Notes: generated by a model from the sequence alone, not told the origin. A stretch of DNA of 8,402 nucleotides from Kineosporiaceae bacterium (GCA_027345905.1 DAIETC010000211.1:1-8402); one strand, 5' to 3'. Positions 1 through 7,280 are shown, counted from the stretch's first letter. Translations and numbers: made by a program.

Positions 1-1
1 T

Positions 2-160
2 TCGCTGGGGCAGGCGCTGGCCGCCGGGCTGCTCGGCGCCCTGGCCGTCGTTCTCGTCCTGGCCGCCGGCTGGTTCGCGCTCGCGGGAGCGGACCTGAGG
101 TCGTGGTGGCGGCGCGCTCCCGCGCTCGTCGCACCGGCGCGGGGCCAGGTGCCACCGTGA
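2..160 (+). CDS. C-terminal fragment of a membrane protein, possibly MurJ/MviN-like lipid II flippase (5' truncated)
   Basis: The frame is open from the window edge to a TGA at 158-160 and gives 52 residues. A strongly hydrophobic Ala/Leu/Val segment covers about residues 5-28, followed by WWRR and a short Pro/Ala-rich tail. This looks like a final transmembrane helix with positive residues on the cytoplasmic side. The stop overlaps the GTG of the next gene (GTGA), so the two are probably translationally coupled. In many actinobacteria a MurJ/MviN-type flippase precedes a GT4 glycosyltransferase and pyrG, and that context is the main reason for the MurJ guess. The fragment itself carries no diagnostic motif and could be the end of another polytopic protein. 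Being membrane-bound is fairly secure; the family is inference. Confidence 0.5.
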   Translation, partial: SLGQALAAGLLGALAVVLVLAAGWFALAGADLRSWWRRAPALVAPARGQVPP

Positions 161-1272
161 GGGTGCTGCTCGTGCTGGCCACCAGCACCGGCGGGGTCGG
201 TCAGCACGTCCGGTCGCTGGCCGCCGGTCTGGTCAGCTTCGGGGTCGACGTCCTCGTCGCCGGGCCGGCCAGCACCCAGCGGACCTTCGCGTTCGACCAG
301 GTGGGGGCGCGGTTCGCCGCACTCGAGGTGGGTGCGACCCCACGCCCCCGGCTGGACCTGGTGGCTGCGCGCCGGCTGCGGGCACTGCTCGCCGGCCGGG
401 ACGTCGTGCACGCGCACGGGTTGCGGGCCGGCTTCGTGTCGGTCCTGGCGCTCAAGGGGCTCACGCCCCGTCCGGCGCTGGTCGTGACCTGGCACAACGC
501 GGTGCTCGGCAGCGGGCCACGGCGCCAGATGCTCGTGGCCCTGGAGCGGGTGGTTGCCAGAGGGGCCGACGTCACTTTCGGTGCGTCGACGGACCTGGTG
601 CAGCGCGCCGTCGAGCTCGGTGCTCGCGACGCCCGCTTGGGCCCGGTCGCCGCGCCGGCGCTGCGGGCGCCCCGGCGCGGGCGCGACGTGGTTCGTGCCG
701 AGCTGTTGAGCGCAGCCGGCCTGGACGACCCGGCCACAGCGGTGGTGCTCGCGGTGGGGCGCCTCGGTGACCAGAAGGACTACCCGACGATGCTCGCCGC
801 GCTCGGTGAGCACTGGACCGCCGGGGTCCAGCGGCCCCTGCTGGCCATCGCCGGCGCCGGGCCGCTCCGCGAGGGCCTGCTGCGCCAGGCCGCTGACCGC
901 CAGCTGCCCGTGCTGCTGCTCTGCCACCGCGACGACGTCCCAGAGCTGCTCGGCGCCGCCGACGTCCTCGCCCTGTCCAGCCGCTGGGAAGCTCGGCCCT
1001 TGGTGGTGCAGGAGGCGGCGCGGGCCGGCGTCGCGATCGTCGCGACCGCGGTCGGTGGCGTCGTCGACATGGTCGAAGGCGCCGCCGACCTCGTGCCCCC
1101 CGGCGACCCACAGGCGCTGGGCGCCGCGTTGTCCCGGTTGGTGAGCGACCCCGCCCACCGCCGGGAGGTCGCCGCGGCGGTGCGCGAGCGCTCGGCGCTG
1201 TGGCCCGACGAGGCGGCGACGACACAGCAGATCCGCGCCGTCTACGACGAGTTGGTGGCCAGGGCGGGCTGA
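157..1272 (+). CDS. GT-B fold glycosyltransferase, family 4 type
   Basis: A predicted cytoplasmic or membrane-associated retaining glycosyltransferase of 371 aa that would move a sugar from a nucleotide donor to an unknown acceptor. The N-terminal Rossmann half opens with RVLLVLATSTGGVGQHV, the glycine-rich acceptor-side loop usual in GT4 enzymes. The C-terminal half has the donor-domain start AVGRLGDQKD (about 199-208), a GAGPL loop, and the nucleotide-sugar motif E278-x7-E286 (EARPLVVQE). The GGVVDMVE and LVPPGD stretches that follow are also typical. I chose GTG 157 because it begins at the conserved RVLLVLAT strand, overlaps the upstream stop as GTGA, and has AGGTG at 147-151 five bases before it. 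An upstream GTG at 103 would add 18 unlikely Arg/Ala residues. It lies between a probable flippase gene and pyrG, so a cell-envelope role is possible, but donor and acceptor cannot be read from sequence. Confidence 0.88.
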   Translation: MRVLLVLATSTGGVGQHVRSLAAGLVSFGVDVLVAGPASTQRTFAFDQVGARFAALEVGATPRPRLDLVAARRLRALLAGRDVVHAHGLRAGFVSVLALKGLTPRPALVVTWHNAVLGSGPRRQMLVALERVVARGADVTFGASTDLVQRAVELGARDARLGPVAAPALRAPRRGRDVVRAELLSAAGLDDPATAVVLAVGRLGDQKDYPTMLAALGEHWTAGVQRPLLAIAGAGPLREGLLRQAADRQLPVLLLCHRDDVPELLGAADVLALSSRWEARPLVVQEAARAGVAIVATAVGGVVDMVEGAADLVPPGDPQALGAALSRLVSDPAHRREVAAAVRERSALWPDEAATTQQIRAVYDELVARAG

Positions 1273-1286
1273 TAGCCTGGCTTTCC
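1273..1286 (+). promoter_or_regulatory. Possible leaderless -10 element in front of pyrG
   Basis: TAGCCT at 1273-1278 fits the actinobacterial TAnnnT -10 pattern and ends 8 nt before the pyrG GTG. The gap holds no Shine-Dalgarno sequence. A weak -35-like TTGGTG lies at 1252-1257, inside the end of the glycosyltransferase gene, with a short 15-nt spacer. Transcription starting at or next to the GTG would give a leaderless pyrG mRNA in addition to readthrough from upstream. This rests on pattern only. Confidence 0.35.
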
Positions 1287-2996
1287 GTGGCGCAGACCAA
1301 GCACATCTTTGTGACCGGTGGTGTTGCCTCCTCGCTGGGCAAGGGGCTGACCGCCTCCAGCCTGGGGCTGCTGCTTCGCGCACGAGGCCTGCGGGTGACG
1401 ATGCAAAAGCTCGACCCCTACCTGAACGTCGACCCCGGCACGATGAACCCGTTCCAGCACGGTGAGGTCTTCGTGACCGACGACGGGGCCGAGACCGACC
1501 TGGACATCGGGCACTACGAGCGCTTCCTGGACGCCAACCTGGACGCCAGCGCCAACGTCACCACCGGCACGATCTACAGCGAGGTCATCGCCAAGGAACG
1601 GCGCGGGGAGTATCTGGGCGACACCGTCCAGGTCATCCCGCACATCACGAACGAGATCAAGCGCCGGATGCGCGCCCAGGCAGCGCCGGACATCGACGTC
1701 ATCATCACCGAGGTCGGCGGCACGGTCGGCGACATCGAGTCCTTGCCGTTCCTTGAGGCCGCGCGCCAGGTGCGTCACGACGTGGGACGGGACAACGTGT
1801 TCTTCCTGCACGTCTCGCTGGTGCCCTATCTCGCGCCCTCGGGTGAGCTGAAGACCAAACCCACTCAGCACTCGGTCGCCGCGCTGCGCCAGGTCGGCAT
1901 CCAGCCGGATGCGCTCGTCGTGCGCAGCGACCGTCCGGTGCCCGTCGAGATGAAGCGCAAGATCTCGATGATGTGCGACGTCGACGCCGAGGCCGTCGCG
2001 AACGCCGTCGACGCCCCCTCGATCTACGACATCCCCAAGGTGCTGCACACCGAGGGTCTCGACGCGTACGTCGTGCGCCGGCTGGGCCTGTCCTTTCGGG
2101 ACGTCGACTGGTCGGCCTGGGACACGTTGCTGCGCCGGGTGCACGAGCCCGAGCACGAGATCGAGGTGGCGCTCGTCGGCAAGTACGTCGACCTGCCCGA
2201 CGCCTACCTGTCGGTCACCGAAGCGTTGCGGGCCGGCGGTTTCGACCAGGACGCCCGGGTGCGGTTGCGCTGGGTGGCCTCCGACGAGTGCGCCACCGTC
2301 GAGGGTGCCGCCAAGAGCCTTTCCGGCGTCGACGCCGTCTGCGTCCCCGGTGGTTTCGGCATCCGGGGGATCGAGGGCAAGGTCGGCGCCCTGCGCTGGG
2401 CGCGCGAGCGGGGCGTTCCGGCACTGGGCCTGTGCCTTGGCCTGCAATGCATGGTGATCGAGTTCGCCCGCAACGTGGCCGGCCTGAGCGGCGCCTCCTC
2501 CACCGAGTTCTCGGACGACTGCCCGCACCCGGTCATCGCGACGATGGAGGAGCAGAAGGCGATCGTCGGTGGCGCGGGCGACCTCGGCGGGACGATGCGC
2601 CTGGGCCTGTACCCCGCAACGCTGGTCGCCGACTCCGTGGTGAGCCAGGCGTACGGTTCGACGCAGGTCCAGGAGCGGCACCGGCACCGGTACGAGGTGA
2701 ACAACGCCTACCGGGACCAGCTGGAGTCCGCGGGACTGGTCTTCAGCGGCACCTCGCCGGACGGCGCGCTGGTCGAGTTCGTCGAGCTCCCGCGCTCGGT
2801 GCACCCGTACTACGTCTCGACCCAGGCACACCCGGAGTTCCGCTCGCGCCCGCACCGGGCGCACCCGCTGTTCGTCGGACTGGTGCGGGCCGCGGTCGAT
2901 GCCCAGCGCGCCTCGCGCCTGGTCGAGGTGGAGCGCCACCCCGACGCCGGGTCCGGCGTCCCCGGGCCGCACCTGGCCGTGTCTGCCGGCGCGTGA
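1287..2996 (+). CDS. pyrG: CTP synthase (glutamine-hydrolysing)
   Basis: Makes CTP from UTP, ATP and glutamine in the last step of de novo pyrimidine nucleotide synthesis; cytoplasmic, tetrameric in known members. At 569 aa it is a normal length. The N-terminal amidoligase domain starts TKHIFVTGGVASSLGKG with the P-loop lysine K19, followed by the conserved KLDPYLNVDPGTMNP and HGEVFVTDDGAETDLD blocks. The C-terminal class I glutaminase domain has the oxyanion loop GGFGIRG, the nucleophile Cys383 in GLCLGLQ, and the His515/Glu517 pair in HPEFRSRP. All key residues are intact. I chose GTG 1287 because the conserved protein begins there; extending upstream gives unrelated sequence overlapping the previous gene. 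It lies 14 bp after the glycosyltransferase stop and overlaps the NUDIX gene by 4 bp. The last ~30 residues after the glutaminase domain form a short, poorly conserved tail. Confidence 0.98.
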   Translation: MAQTKHIFVTGGVASSLGKGLTASSLGLLLRARGLRVTMQKLDPYLNVDPGTMNPFQHGEVFVTDDGAETDLDIGHYERFLDANLDASANVTTGTIYSEVIAKERRGEYLGDTVQVIPHITNEIKRRMRAQAAPDIDVIITEVGGTVGDIESLPFLEAARQVRHDVGRDNVFFLHVSLVPYLAPSGELKTKPTQHSVAALRQVGIQPDALVVRSDRPVPVEMKRKISMMCDVDAEAVANAVDAPSIYDIPKVLHTEGLDAYVVRRLGLSFRDVDWSAWDTLLRRVHEPEHEIEVALVGKYVDLPDAYLSVTEALRAGGFDQDARVRLRWVASDECATVEGAAKSLSGVDAVCVPGGFGIRGIEGKVGALRWARERGVPALGLCLGLQCMVIEFARNVAGLSGASSTEFSDDCPHPVIATMEEQKAIVGGAGDLGGTMRLGLYPATLVADSVVSQAYGSTQVQERHRHRYEVNNAYRDQLESAGLVFSGTSPDGALVEFVELPRSVHPYYVSTQAHPEFRSRPHRAHPLFVGLVRAAVDAQRASRLVEVERHPDAGSGVPGPHLAVSAGA

Positions 2997-3625
2997 GCGA
3001 CCTGCTGCGCGACGCTCTTGGGCGCCGGCCGGTGACGTCGTCGAGCGTCGCGTTCACCGGCCGCGTGTGGGACCTGCTCGCCGAGGACGTCGACCTGGGT
3101 GAGGCCGGCAGCGTGCGACGCGAGTTCATCCGGCACCCGGGTGCCGTCGGGGTCCTGGCACTGGACGAGCAGGGCCGGGTGGCACTGGTCCACCAGTACC
3201 GCCACCCGGTCGCGATGACCTTGTGGGAGGTCCCGGCCGGACTGCTTGACGTCCCCGGTGAGCCACCGCAGGCTGCCGCCGTCCGCGAGCTGGCCGAGGA
3301 GGCCGACCTGCGGGCGGCCACCTGGCACACGCTGATCGACTGGGTGCTGTCACCCGGCGGGACCTCCGAGGCGTTCCGGCTCTACCTGGCCCGCGACCTC
3401 AGTCCCGTGCACGACCACGAACGCCACGACCGGGTCGACGAAGAGCTCGACATGCCCACGCACTGGTTCGACCTCGACCAGGTGCGGGGTGCCATACTGG
3501 CCGGGCACCTGCACAGCCCGAGCCTGATCGTCGGCGTGTTCGCCGCATGTGCCGCTCGTGACGTCGGCTGGTCGACCCTGCGCCCCGCCGACGCGCCCTG
3601 GCCCGAGCACCCCGCCCAGCGCTGA
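2993..3625 (+). CDS. NUDIX hydrolase, ADP-ribose pyrophosphatase type
   Basis: A 210-aa NUDIX enzyme, most like the actinobacterial ADP-ribose pyrophosphatases encoded directly after pyrG (as Rv1700 after Rv1699 in Mycobacterium tuberculosis). It would hydrolyse ADP-ribose or a similar nucleoside diphosphate derivative to AMP and a sugar phosphate, using Mg2+. The NUDIX box reads G83, E90, then R98-E-L-A-E-E103, with the metal-binding glutamates present. The spacing from G83 to E90 is one residue longer than the consensus, and the closing Gly is replaced by Asp (EEAD). The substrate-side LWEVPAG and the downstream SPGGTSE stretch fit the ADP-ribose subgroup. The GTG start overlaps the pyrG TGA as GTGA, without its own ribosome binding site, so translational coupling is expected. 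It ends 19 bp from the convergent aroQ gene. Confidence 0.9.
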   Translation: MSDLLRDALGRRPVTSSSVAFTGRVWDLLAEDVDLGEAGSVRREFIRHPGAVGVLALDEQGRVALVHQYRHPVAMTLWEVPAGLLDVPGEPPQAAAVRELAEEADLRAATWHTLIDWVLSPGGTSEAFRLYLARDLSPVHDHERHDRVDEELDMPTHWFDLDQVRGAILAGHLHSPSLIVGVFAACAARDVGWSTLRPADAPWPEHPAQR

Positions 3626-3644
3626 GGGGCGCGCCGCCGCCGGG

Positions 3645-4088
3645 TCAGCCGCGCTCGGCGATCCAGCGGATGGCAAGCGGGTAGCCGGCCACACCCAGCC
3701 CGGCGATCACCGCGGTCGCCACGGGGGACACGAACGAGTGCCGACGAAAGTCCTCGCGCGCGTGGATGTTGCTGAGGTGCACCTCGACGAGCGGCCCGGT
3801 CAGCGCGGCGCAGGCGTCGCGAAGCGCCACCGACGTGTGCGTCCAGCCGCCGGGGTTCAGCACGACCGCGCTGGCGTCGTCCGCCGCCTCGTGCAGCCAC
3901 GCCAGCATCTGGTGCTCGGCGTCGGTCTGGCGCACCTGGACGTCGACACCGACCTCGGCGCCGGCGGCCAGGCAGGCGGCGGCGAGCTGCTCGTACGTGG
4001 TGGTGCCGTAGATCTGCGGCTCGCGAGTGCCAAGGCGCCCGAGGTTGGGCCCGTTCAGCACCAGGATGCGCGGCTGGCTGATCGTCAT
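3645..4088 (-). CDS. aroQ: 3-dehydroquinate dehydratase, type II
   Basis: Catalyses the dehydration of 3-dehydroquinate to 3-dehydroshikimate in the shikimate pathway; type II enzymes are small dodecamers. The 147-aa product has the usual length. The N-terminal motif LNGPNLGRLGTREPQIYG contains N15, R22 of the flexible lid and the catalytic Y27, matching N12/R19/Y24 of the M. tuberculosis enzyme. NPGGWTHTS (78-86) and EVHLSN with the catalytic H104 follow, then REDFRRHS with R115. I chose the ATG at 4088 because it precedes the first strand (RILVLN) and has GGGAG ten bases upstream; the frame stays open further upstream but gives no family sequence. It faces the NUDIX gene across 19 bp with no clear terminator between, and diverges from the FAH-family gene across 97 bp. 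Confidence 0.97.
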   Translation of the reverse strand: MTISQPRILVLNGPNLGRLGTREPQIYGTTTYEQLAAACLAAGAEVGVDVQVRQTDAEHQMLAWLHEAADDASAVVLNPGGWTHTSVALRDACAALTGPLVEVHLSNIHAREDFRRHSFVSPVATAVIAGLGVAGYPLAIRWIAERG

Positions 4089-4185
4089 GTCGCCGATGCT
4101 CCCAGACGGGTGGCGGGTGGTGCTGGAGGCAGGGCTGCGCCCGGCGGCGCAACTGTGCCAGGGCCGGGTCGGTAGGGTCGACACC
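4089..4185. promoter_or_regulatory. Divergent intergenic region between aroQ and the FAH-family gene
   Basis: These 97 bp must carry promoters for both directions. On the + strand TAGGGT at 4173-4178 lies 7 nt before the GTG at 4186. There is no Shine-Dalgarno sequence in that gap, which suggests a leaderless transcript for the FAH/gltX/HAD unit. On the - strand only the GGGAG ribosome binding site (4099-4103) of aroQ is evident; I see no convincing -10/-35 pair for it. Confidence 0.45.
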
Positions 4186-4965
4186 GTGCGGATCGCGAGG
4201 TACACCACCGGCCAGGACCCGACGTACGGCATCGTCCAGGACATCGACGGTGCCCTGGTCGTCGCCGAGGTGAAGGGCGACCCGCTGTACCAGCCGATCA
4301 CCTACACCGGGACGCAGGTGCCGCTGGACGACGTCCGGCTGCTCGCGCCGGTGATCCCACGCAGCAAGGTCGTCGGCATCGGCAAGAACTACGCCGACCA
4401 TGCCGCCGAGATGGGCGGGCCGCCCCCGGCCGAACCGTTGCTGTTCCTCAAACCGAACACCTCCGTTGTCGGGCCGGGCGACCCGATCGTCCGGCCGCGC
4501 CAGTCCGCGAACGTTCACTACGAGGGCGAGCTGGCGGTCGTGATTGGGCGGATCTGCAAAGATGTTGCGCCCCAACGTGTTTCGGAGGTCATCTTCGGGT
4601 ACACGTGCGCCAACGACGTCACGGCGCGCGACCTGCAGGCGAGCGACGGGCAGTGGGCGCGGGCGAAGGGGTTCGACACGTTCTGCCCGCTGGGGCCGTG
4701 GATCGAGACCGAGCTCGACCCTGCCGACCTGCGGCTGACGACCCGCCTGGACGGCCAGACGGTGCAGGACGGGCGCACCAGCATGCTGATCCACGACGTC
4801 GCGACCCTGGTGGCGCACGTCTCCGCCGCGTTCACCCTGTTGCCCGGCGACGTCATCCTCACCGGAACGCCAGCGGGTGTGGGCCCGATGAGCGCGGGCC
4901 AGCGCGTCGAGGTCGAGATCGAGGGCATCGGGACCCTGGCGAACCCGGTGACCGCTCGTGACTGA
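4186..4965 (+). CDS. Fumarylacetoacetate hydrolase family protein (FAH fold, acylpyruvase / oxaloacetate decarboxylase-like)
   Basis: A metal-dependent hydrolase or decarboxylase of the FAH superfamily, 259 aa, the size of the short bacterial FAHD1-like members. The substrate is probably a small acylpyruvate, oxaloacetate or a related 2-oxo acid, but cannot be fixed from sequence. The start of the FAH domain is KVVGIGKNYADHAAEMG (61-77). Metal ligands are E113 and E115 in HYEGELAVVIG and D144 in ANDVTARDLQ. The conserved KGFDTFCPLGPW and the closing LLPGDVILTGTPAGVG are both present. I chose GTG 4186 because it starts the RIARY strand and has a -10-like TAGGGT seven bases upstream. Its stop overlaps the gltX start by 8 bp; this pairing with gltX is common in actinobacteria, although no functional link between the two products is obvious. 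Confidence 0.92.
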   Translation: MRIARYTTGQDPTYGIVQDIDGALVVAEVKGDPLYQPITYTGTQVPLDDVRLLAPVIPRSKVVGIGKNYADHAAEMGGPPPAEPLLFLKPNTSVVGPGDPIVRPRQSANVHYEGELAVVIGRICKDVAPQRVSEVIFGYTCANDVTARDLQASDGQWARAKGFDTFCPLGPWIETELDPADLRLTTRLDGQTVQDGRTSMLIHDVATLVAHVSAAFTLLPGDVILTGTPAGVGPMSAGQRVEVEIEGIGTLANPVTARD

Positions 4966-4993
4966 GCCAGTGACTGAGCCAGTAAGTGAGCCC
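4958..4993 (+). repeat. 12-bp tandem repeat at the gltX start
   Basis: The unit GTGACTGAGCCA occurs twice in perfect tandem (4958-4969 and 4970-4981). A third, degenerate copy, GTAAGTGAGCCC, follows at 4982-4993. Each unit is 4 codons, encoding V/M-T-E-P, V-T-E-P and V-S-E-P. The first copy also spans the stop of the preceding gene. Both perfect copies begin with a usable GTG, so repeat number changes the N-terminal length without shifting frame. Confidence 0.9.
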
Positions 4994-6460
4994 GCAGCGA
5001 CCGGTCCCGTCCGGCTGCGGGTGGCGCCCTCGCCCACCGGCGACCCGCACGTGGGCACGGCGTACATGTCGCTGTTCAACCTGGCGTTCGTGCGCCAGCG
5101 CGGCGGGGCTTTCGTGCTGCGCATCGAGGACACCGACCGCGCGCGGTACCGCGACGACAGCGAGGCGCAGATCTACGACACGCTGACCTGGCTGGGCCTG
5201 GCGTGGGACGAGGGGCCCGACCGCGGCGGCCCGTACGCGCCGTACCGGCAGTCCGAACGCCTGGACCGCTACCGCCCCTACGCAGACCGGCTGCTCGCGG
5301 ACGGGCACGCCTACCACTGCTGGTGCTCGGCCGAGCGCCTGGCCCAGATGCGCGAGGCGCAGCAGAAGGCAAAGCAGCCCACCGGGTACGACCGGCTGTG
5401 CCTGGGCAAGAGCCGCGAGCAGCGGGCCGAGCTGCCCGGGTTCAGCGATACGCCGGTGGTGCGCATGCTCATCCCGGACGACGTCCCCCTGGTCTTCGAG
5501 GACGTGATCCGCGGCGAGGTGCGGGCTCCGCGCCCGGACGACCAGGTGATCATGAAGGCCGACGGGTTCCCCACCTATCACCTGGCCGTGGTCGTCGACG
5601 ACCACGAGATGGCGATCACCCATGTGGTGCGCGGCGAGGAGTGGATCAGCAGCACCCCCAAGCATGTGCTGCTCTACCGCTGGCTCGGGTTGCCGGTGCC
5701 GTTTTTCGCGCACATGCCCTTGCTGCGCAACACCGATCGCTCGAAGATCAGCAAGCGCAAGAACCCGGCCGCGCGGCTGACCTGGTTTCGCGAGCAGGGC
5801 TACCTACCCGAGGCCTTGCGCAACTTTTTGGCGCTGGTGGGGTACTCGATGCCCGACGGGCGCGAGGTGTTCTCCTTCGAGGAGATGGTCGACAGCTTCG
5901 ACTGGAAGCGCGTCAACACGGTGGGGCCGGTCTTCGACCTCGACAAGCTGGGCTGGCTCAACGGGCAGTACATCCGGGCGCTGGGCAGCGACGACCTCGC
6001 CGGGCGGATCGCCGACCACCTGGTGCTCACCGGCGTTCTGCCGGCCGAACCGACTGCGGCGCAACAGGATCTGGTGCAGCAGGCCACCCCGCTGGTGCAA
6101 GAGCGCATGCAGCTGTTGAGCGAGGCCGAGGGGATGCTCGCGTTCTTGTTCGTGGCCGACGCCGACCTGCAGGTGAGCGAGGATGCCGCGGCGACCCTGA
6201 AGGCTGATGCTGCCGGGGTGCTGGACGCCGCACGGTCCGCCCTTCAGGCCCTGCCCGACTGGCGTGCCGGCGACATCGAGGCCGCCTTGCGCGCGGCCCT
6301 CGTCGACGGCATGGGCCTCAAACCAAAGCTCGCGTTCGGGCCGCTGCGGGTGGCGGTCACCGGTCGGCGCATCTCGCCGCCCCTGTTCGAGTCGATGCAG
6401 CTTCTCGGGCGCGCCTCGTGCCTGGCGCGGATCGCGATGCTGCGCTCACGACTGGGCTGA
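4958..6460 (+). CDS. gltX: Glutamyl-tRNA synthetase, class I
   Basis: Attaches glutamate to tRNA-Glu using ATP. In most actinobacteria the enzyme is non-discriminating and also makes Glu-tRNA-Gln for GatCAB; that is family knowledge and not visible here. The 500-aa protein has the class I HIGH-type signature in APSPTGDPHVGT (H31-V-G-T34) and the KMSKS-type motif KISKR (263-267). A zinc site reads C121-x-C123-x20-Y144-x3-C148, the same spacing as in the Escherichia coli enzyme. The GluRS blocks DTDRARY and GFPTYHLAVVVDDHEM are intact, and a helical anticodon-binding region occupies the C-terminal third. GTG 4958 overlaps the previous gene by 8 bp and has GGTGA at 4947-4951. GTG 4970, one repeat unit downstream, is an alternative start, since the first ~15 residues are a TEPV-type repeat outside the catalytic fold. 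The downstream HAD gene begins 4 bp after its stop. Confidence 0.98.
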   Translation: MTEPVTEPVSEPAATGPVRLRVAPSPTGDPHVGTAYMSLFNLAFVRQRGGAFVLRIEDTDRARYRDDSEAQIYDTLTWLGLAWDEGPDRGGPYAPYRQSERLDRYRPYADRLLADGHAYHCWCSAERLAQMREAQQKAKQPTGYDRLCLGKSREQRAELPGFSDTPVVRMLIPDDVPLVFEDVIRGEVRAPRPDDQVIMKADGFPTYHLAVVVDDHEMAITHVVRGEEWISSTPKHVLLYRWLGLPVPFFAHMPLLRNTDRSKISKRKNPAARLTWFREQGYLPEALRNFLALVGYSMPDGREVFSFEEMVDSFDWKRVNTVGPVFDLDKLGWLNGQYIRALGSDDLAGRIADHLVLTGVLPAEPTAAQQDLVQQATPLVQERMQLLSEAEGMLAFLFVADADLQVSEDAAATLKADAAGVLDAARSALQALPDWRAGDIEAALRAALVDGMGLKPKLAFGPLRVAVTGRRISPPLFESMQLLGRASCLARIAMLRSRLG

Positions 6461-6464
6461 AGCC

Positions 6465-7241
6465 ATGCGCGCGGGGCTGGACGCGGTGCTGCTCGACATC
6501 GACGACACCCTGGTCGACACCCGCGGCGCTTTCACGGCGGGGATGCGTGCCGTCGCCAACCGGTACCTCGCGCACCTGGGGCCCGCCGGTCCGGGCGCCG
6601 CGCTGGAGCACTGGGTGCGCGACCCGGGTGGGTACTTTCCGGCCTTCACCAGCGGCCGGCTCGGGTTTGTCGAGCAGCGCCGTCTGCGGGCAACCGCGAT
6701 GCACCGCGACCTGGGCGGCCCGGACCTGGACGATGACACGTTCACGGCGTGGAACCTGACGTACGAACAGGCCTTCCGCCAGGCTTGGGTAGCGGTCACG
6801 GACGCCGTCGACCTGCTCGAACGCCTCGTCCGCTGCGCTCTGCCGTTCGGTGCGGTCACCAACACGCAGGTGGACTACCAGCGCGACAAGCTTGAGCGCA
6901 CCGGCCTTTGCGCCCTGCCCATCCTGGTGGGAACCGACACCCTCGGCGTCGGCAAACCCGACCCCCGGGTCTTCCGCCACGCCTGCACCCTGCTCGGTGT
7001 CGATCCCGCCCGAACCGTGTACGTCGGCAACGACCTGGCCGTGGACGCCCAGGCCGCGGCCGCGGCGGGCCTGCTCGCCGTGTGGTTCGACCGGGGACAC
7101 GAATTGGCACTGGTGGCGCCCACCCGGCTGCCCGTCGTCCGGTCGCTGGCGGAGCTGGCCCGTTGGCTGGGTCTGCCGGCGTCCCCCCGTACGCCGCCGG
7201 TAGCGCGATTGGGGCAACTACGCATCGCCGGCGATGCGTAG
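6465..7241 (+). CDS. HAD-superfamily hydrolase, probable phosphatase
   Basis: A 258-aa haloacid-dehalogenase-type phosphohydrolase; the substrate is unknown. Motif I is LLDIDDTLVDT, with nucleophile D11 and general acid D13. A helical cap region follows over about residues 17-100. Motif II is AVTNT with T132, motif III is GVGKPDP with K164, and motif IV is YVGNDLAVD with D190 and D194. The GKPDPRVF and AAGLLAVWFDRG blocks resemble phosphoglycolate-phosphatase-like members. The ATG at 6465 starts just before the first strand and lies 4 bp after the gltX stop, so the gene is probably cotranscribed with gltX. The last ~20 residues are Pro/Arg-rich and outside the fold. The final 11 codons and TAG stop lie within a perfect palindrome, suggesting the natural end may have been altered by that element. 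Confidence 0.9.
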   Translation: MRAGLDAVLLDIDDTLVDTRGAFTAGMRAVANRYLAHLGPAGPGAALEHWVRDPGGYFPAFTSGRLGFVEQRRLRATAMHRDLGGPDLDDDTFTAWNLTYEQAFRQAWVAVTDAVDLLERLVRCALPFGAVTNTQVDYQRDKLERTGLCALPILVGTDTLGVGKPDPRVFRHACTLLGVDPARTVYVGNDLAVDAQAAAAAGLLAVWFDRGHELALVAPTRLPVVRSLAELARWLGLPASPRTPPVARLGQLRIAGDA

Positions 7242-7252
7242 TTGCCCCAATC
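7207..7252. repeat. Perfect 46-nt palindrome overlapping the HAD stop codon
   Basis: Bases 7207-7229 are exactly complementary to 7230-7252: 23 bp with no spacer, beginning GATTGGGGCAACTACGC and mirrored at the far end. It includes the TAG stop of the HAD gene (7239-7241). In RNA it would form a very stable hairpin between the gltX/HAD unit and the tRNA genes. There is no T-tract after it, so it is either a T-less terminator of the sort often proposed in actinobacteria or a repetitive extragenic palindrome. Confidence 0.85.
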
Positions 7253-7280
7253 ACGCCGTTACGGGTCTGGACCCGCGGTT

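Noticed and set aside
1242..2972. Long 576-aa open frame on the - strand opposite pyrG
   Set aside because: It is the antisense shadow of a clearly recognised CTP synthase; long antisense frames are common at this GC content, and its translation shows no family motif.
1973..2992. 5' extension of the NUDIX frame through pyrG
   Set aside because: The upstream part is Arg/Pro/Gly-rich shadow of pyrG. The real start is the GTG at 2993, overlapping the pyrG stop.
3626..3644. Terminator between convergent NUDIX and aroQ genes
   Set aside because: The gap is only 19 bp; it has the short palindrome GGCGCGCC but no stem long enough and no T-tract to call a terminator.
3382..5133. Long 583-aa open frame on the - strand
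   Set aside because: It runs through aroQ in a different frame and antisense to the NUDIX, FAH and gltX genes. The aroQ frame has clear catalytic motifs; this one has only low-complexity Arg/Ala/Pro sequence.
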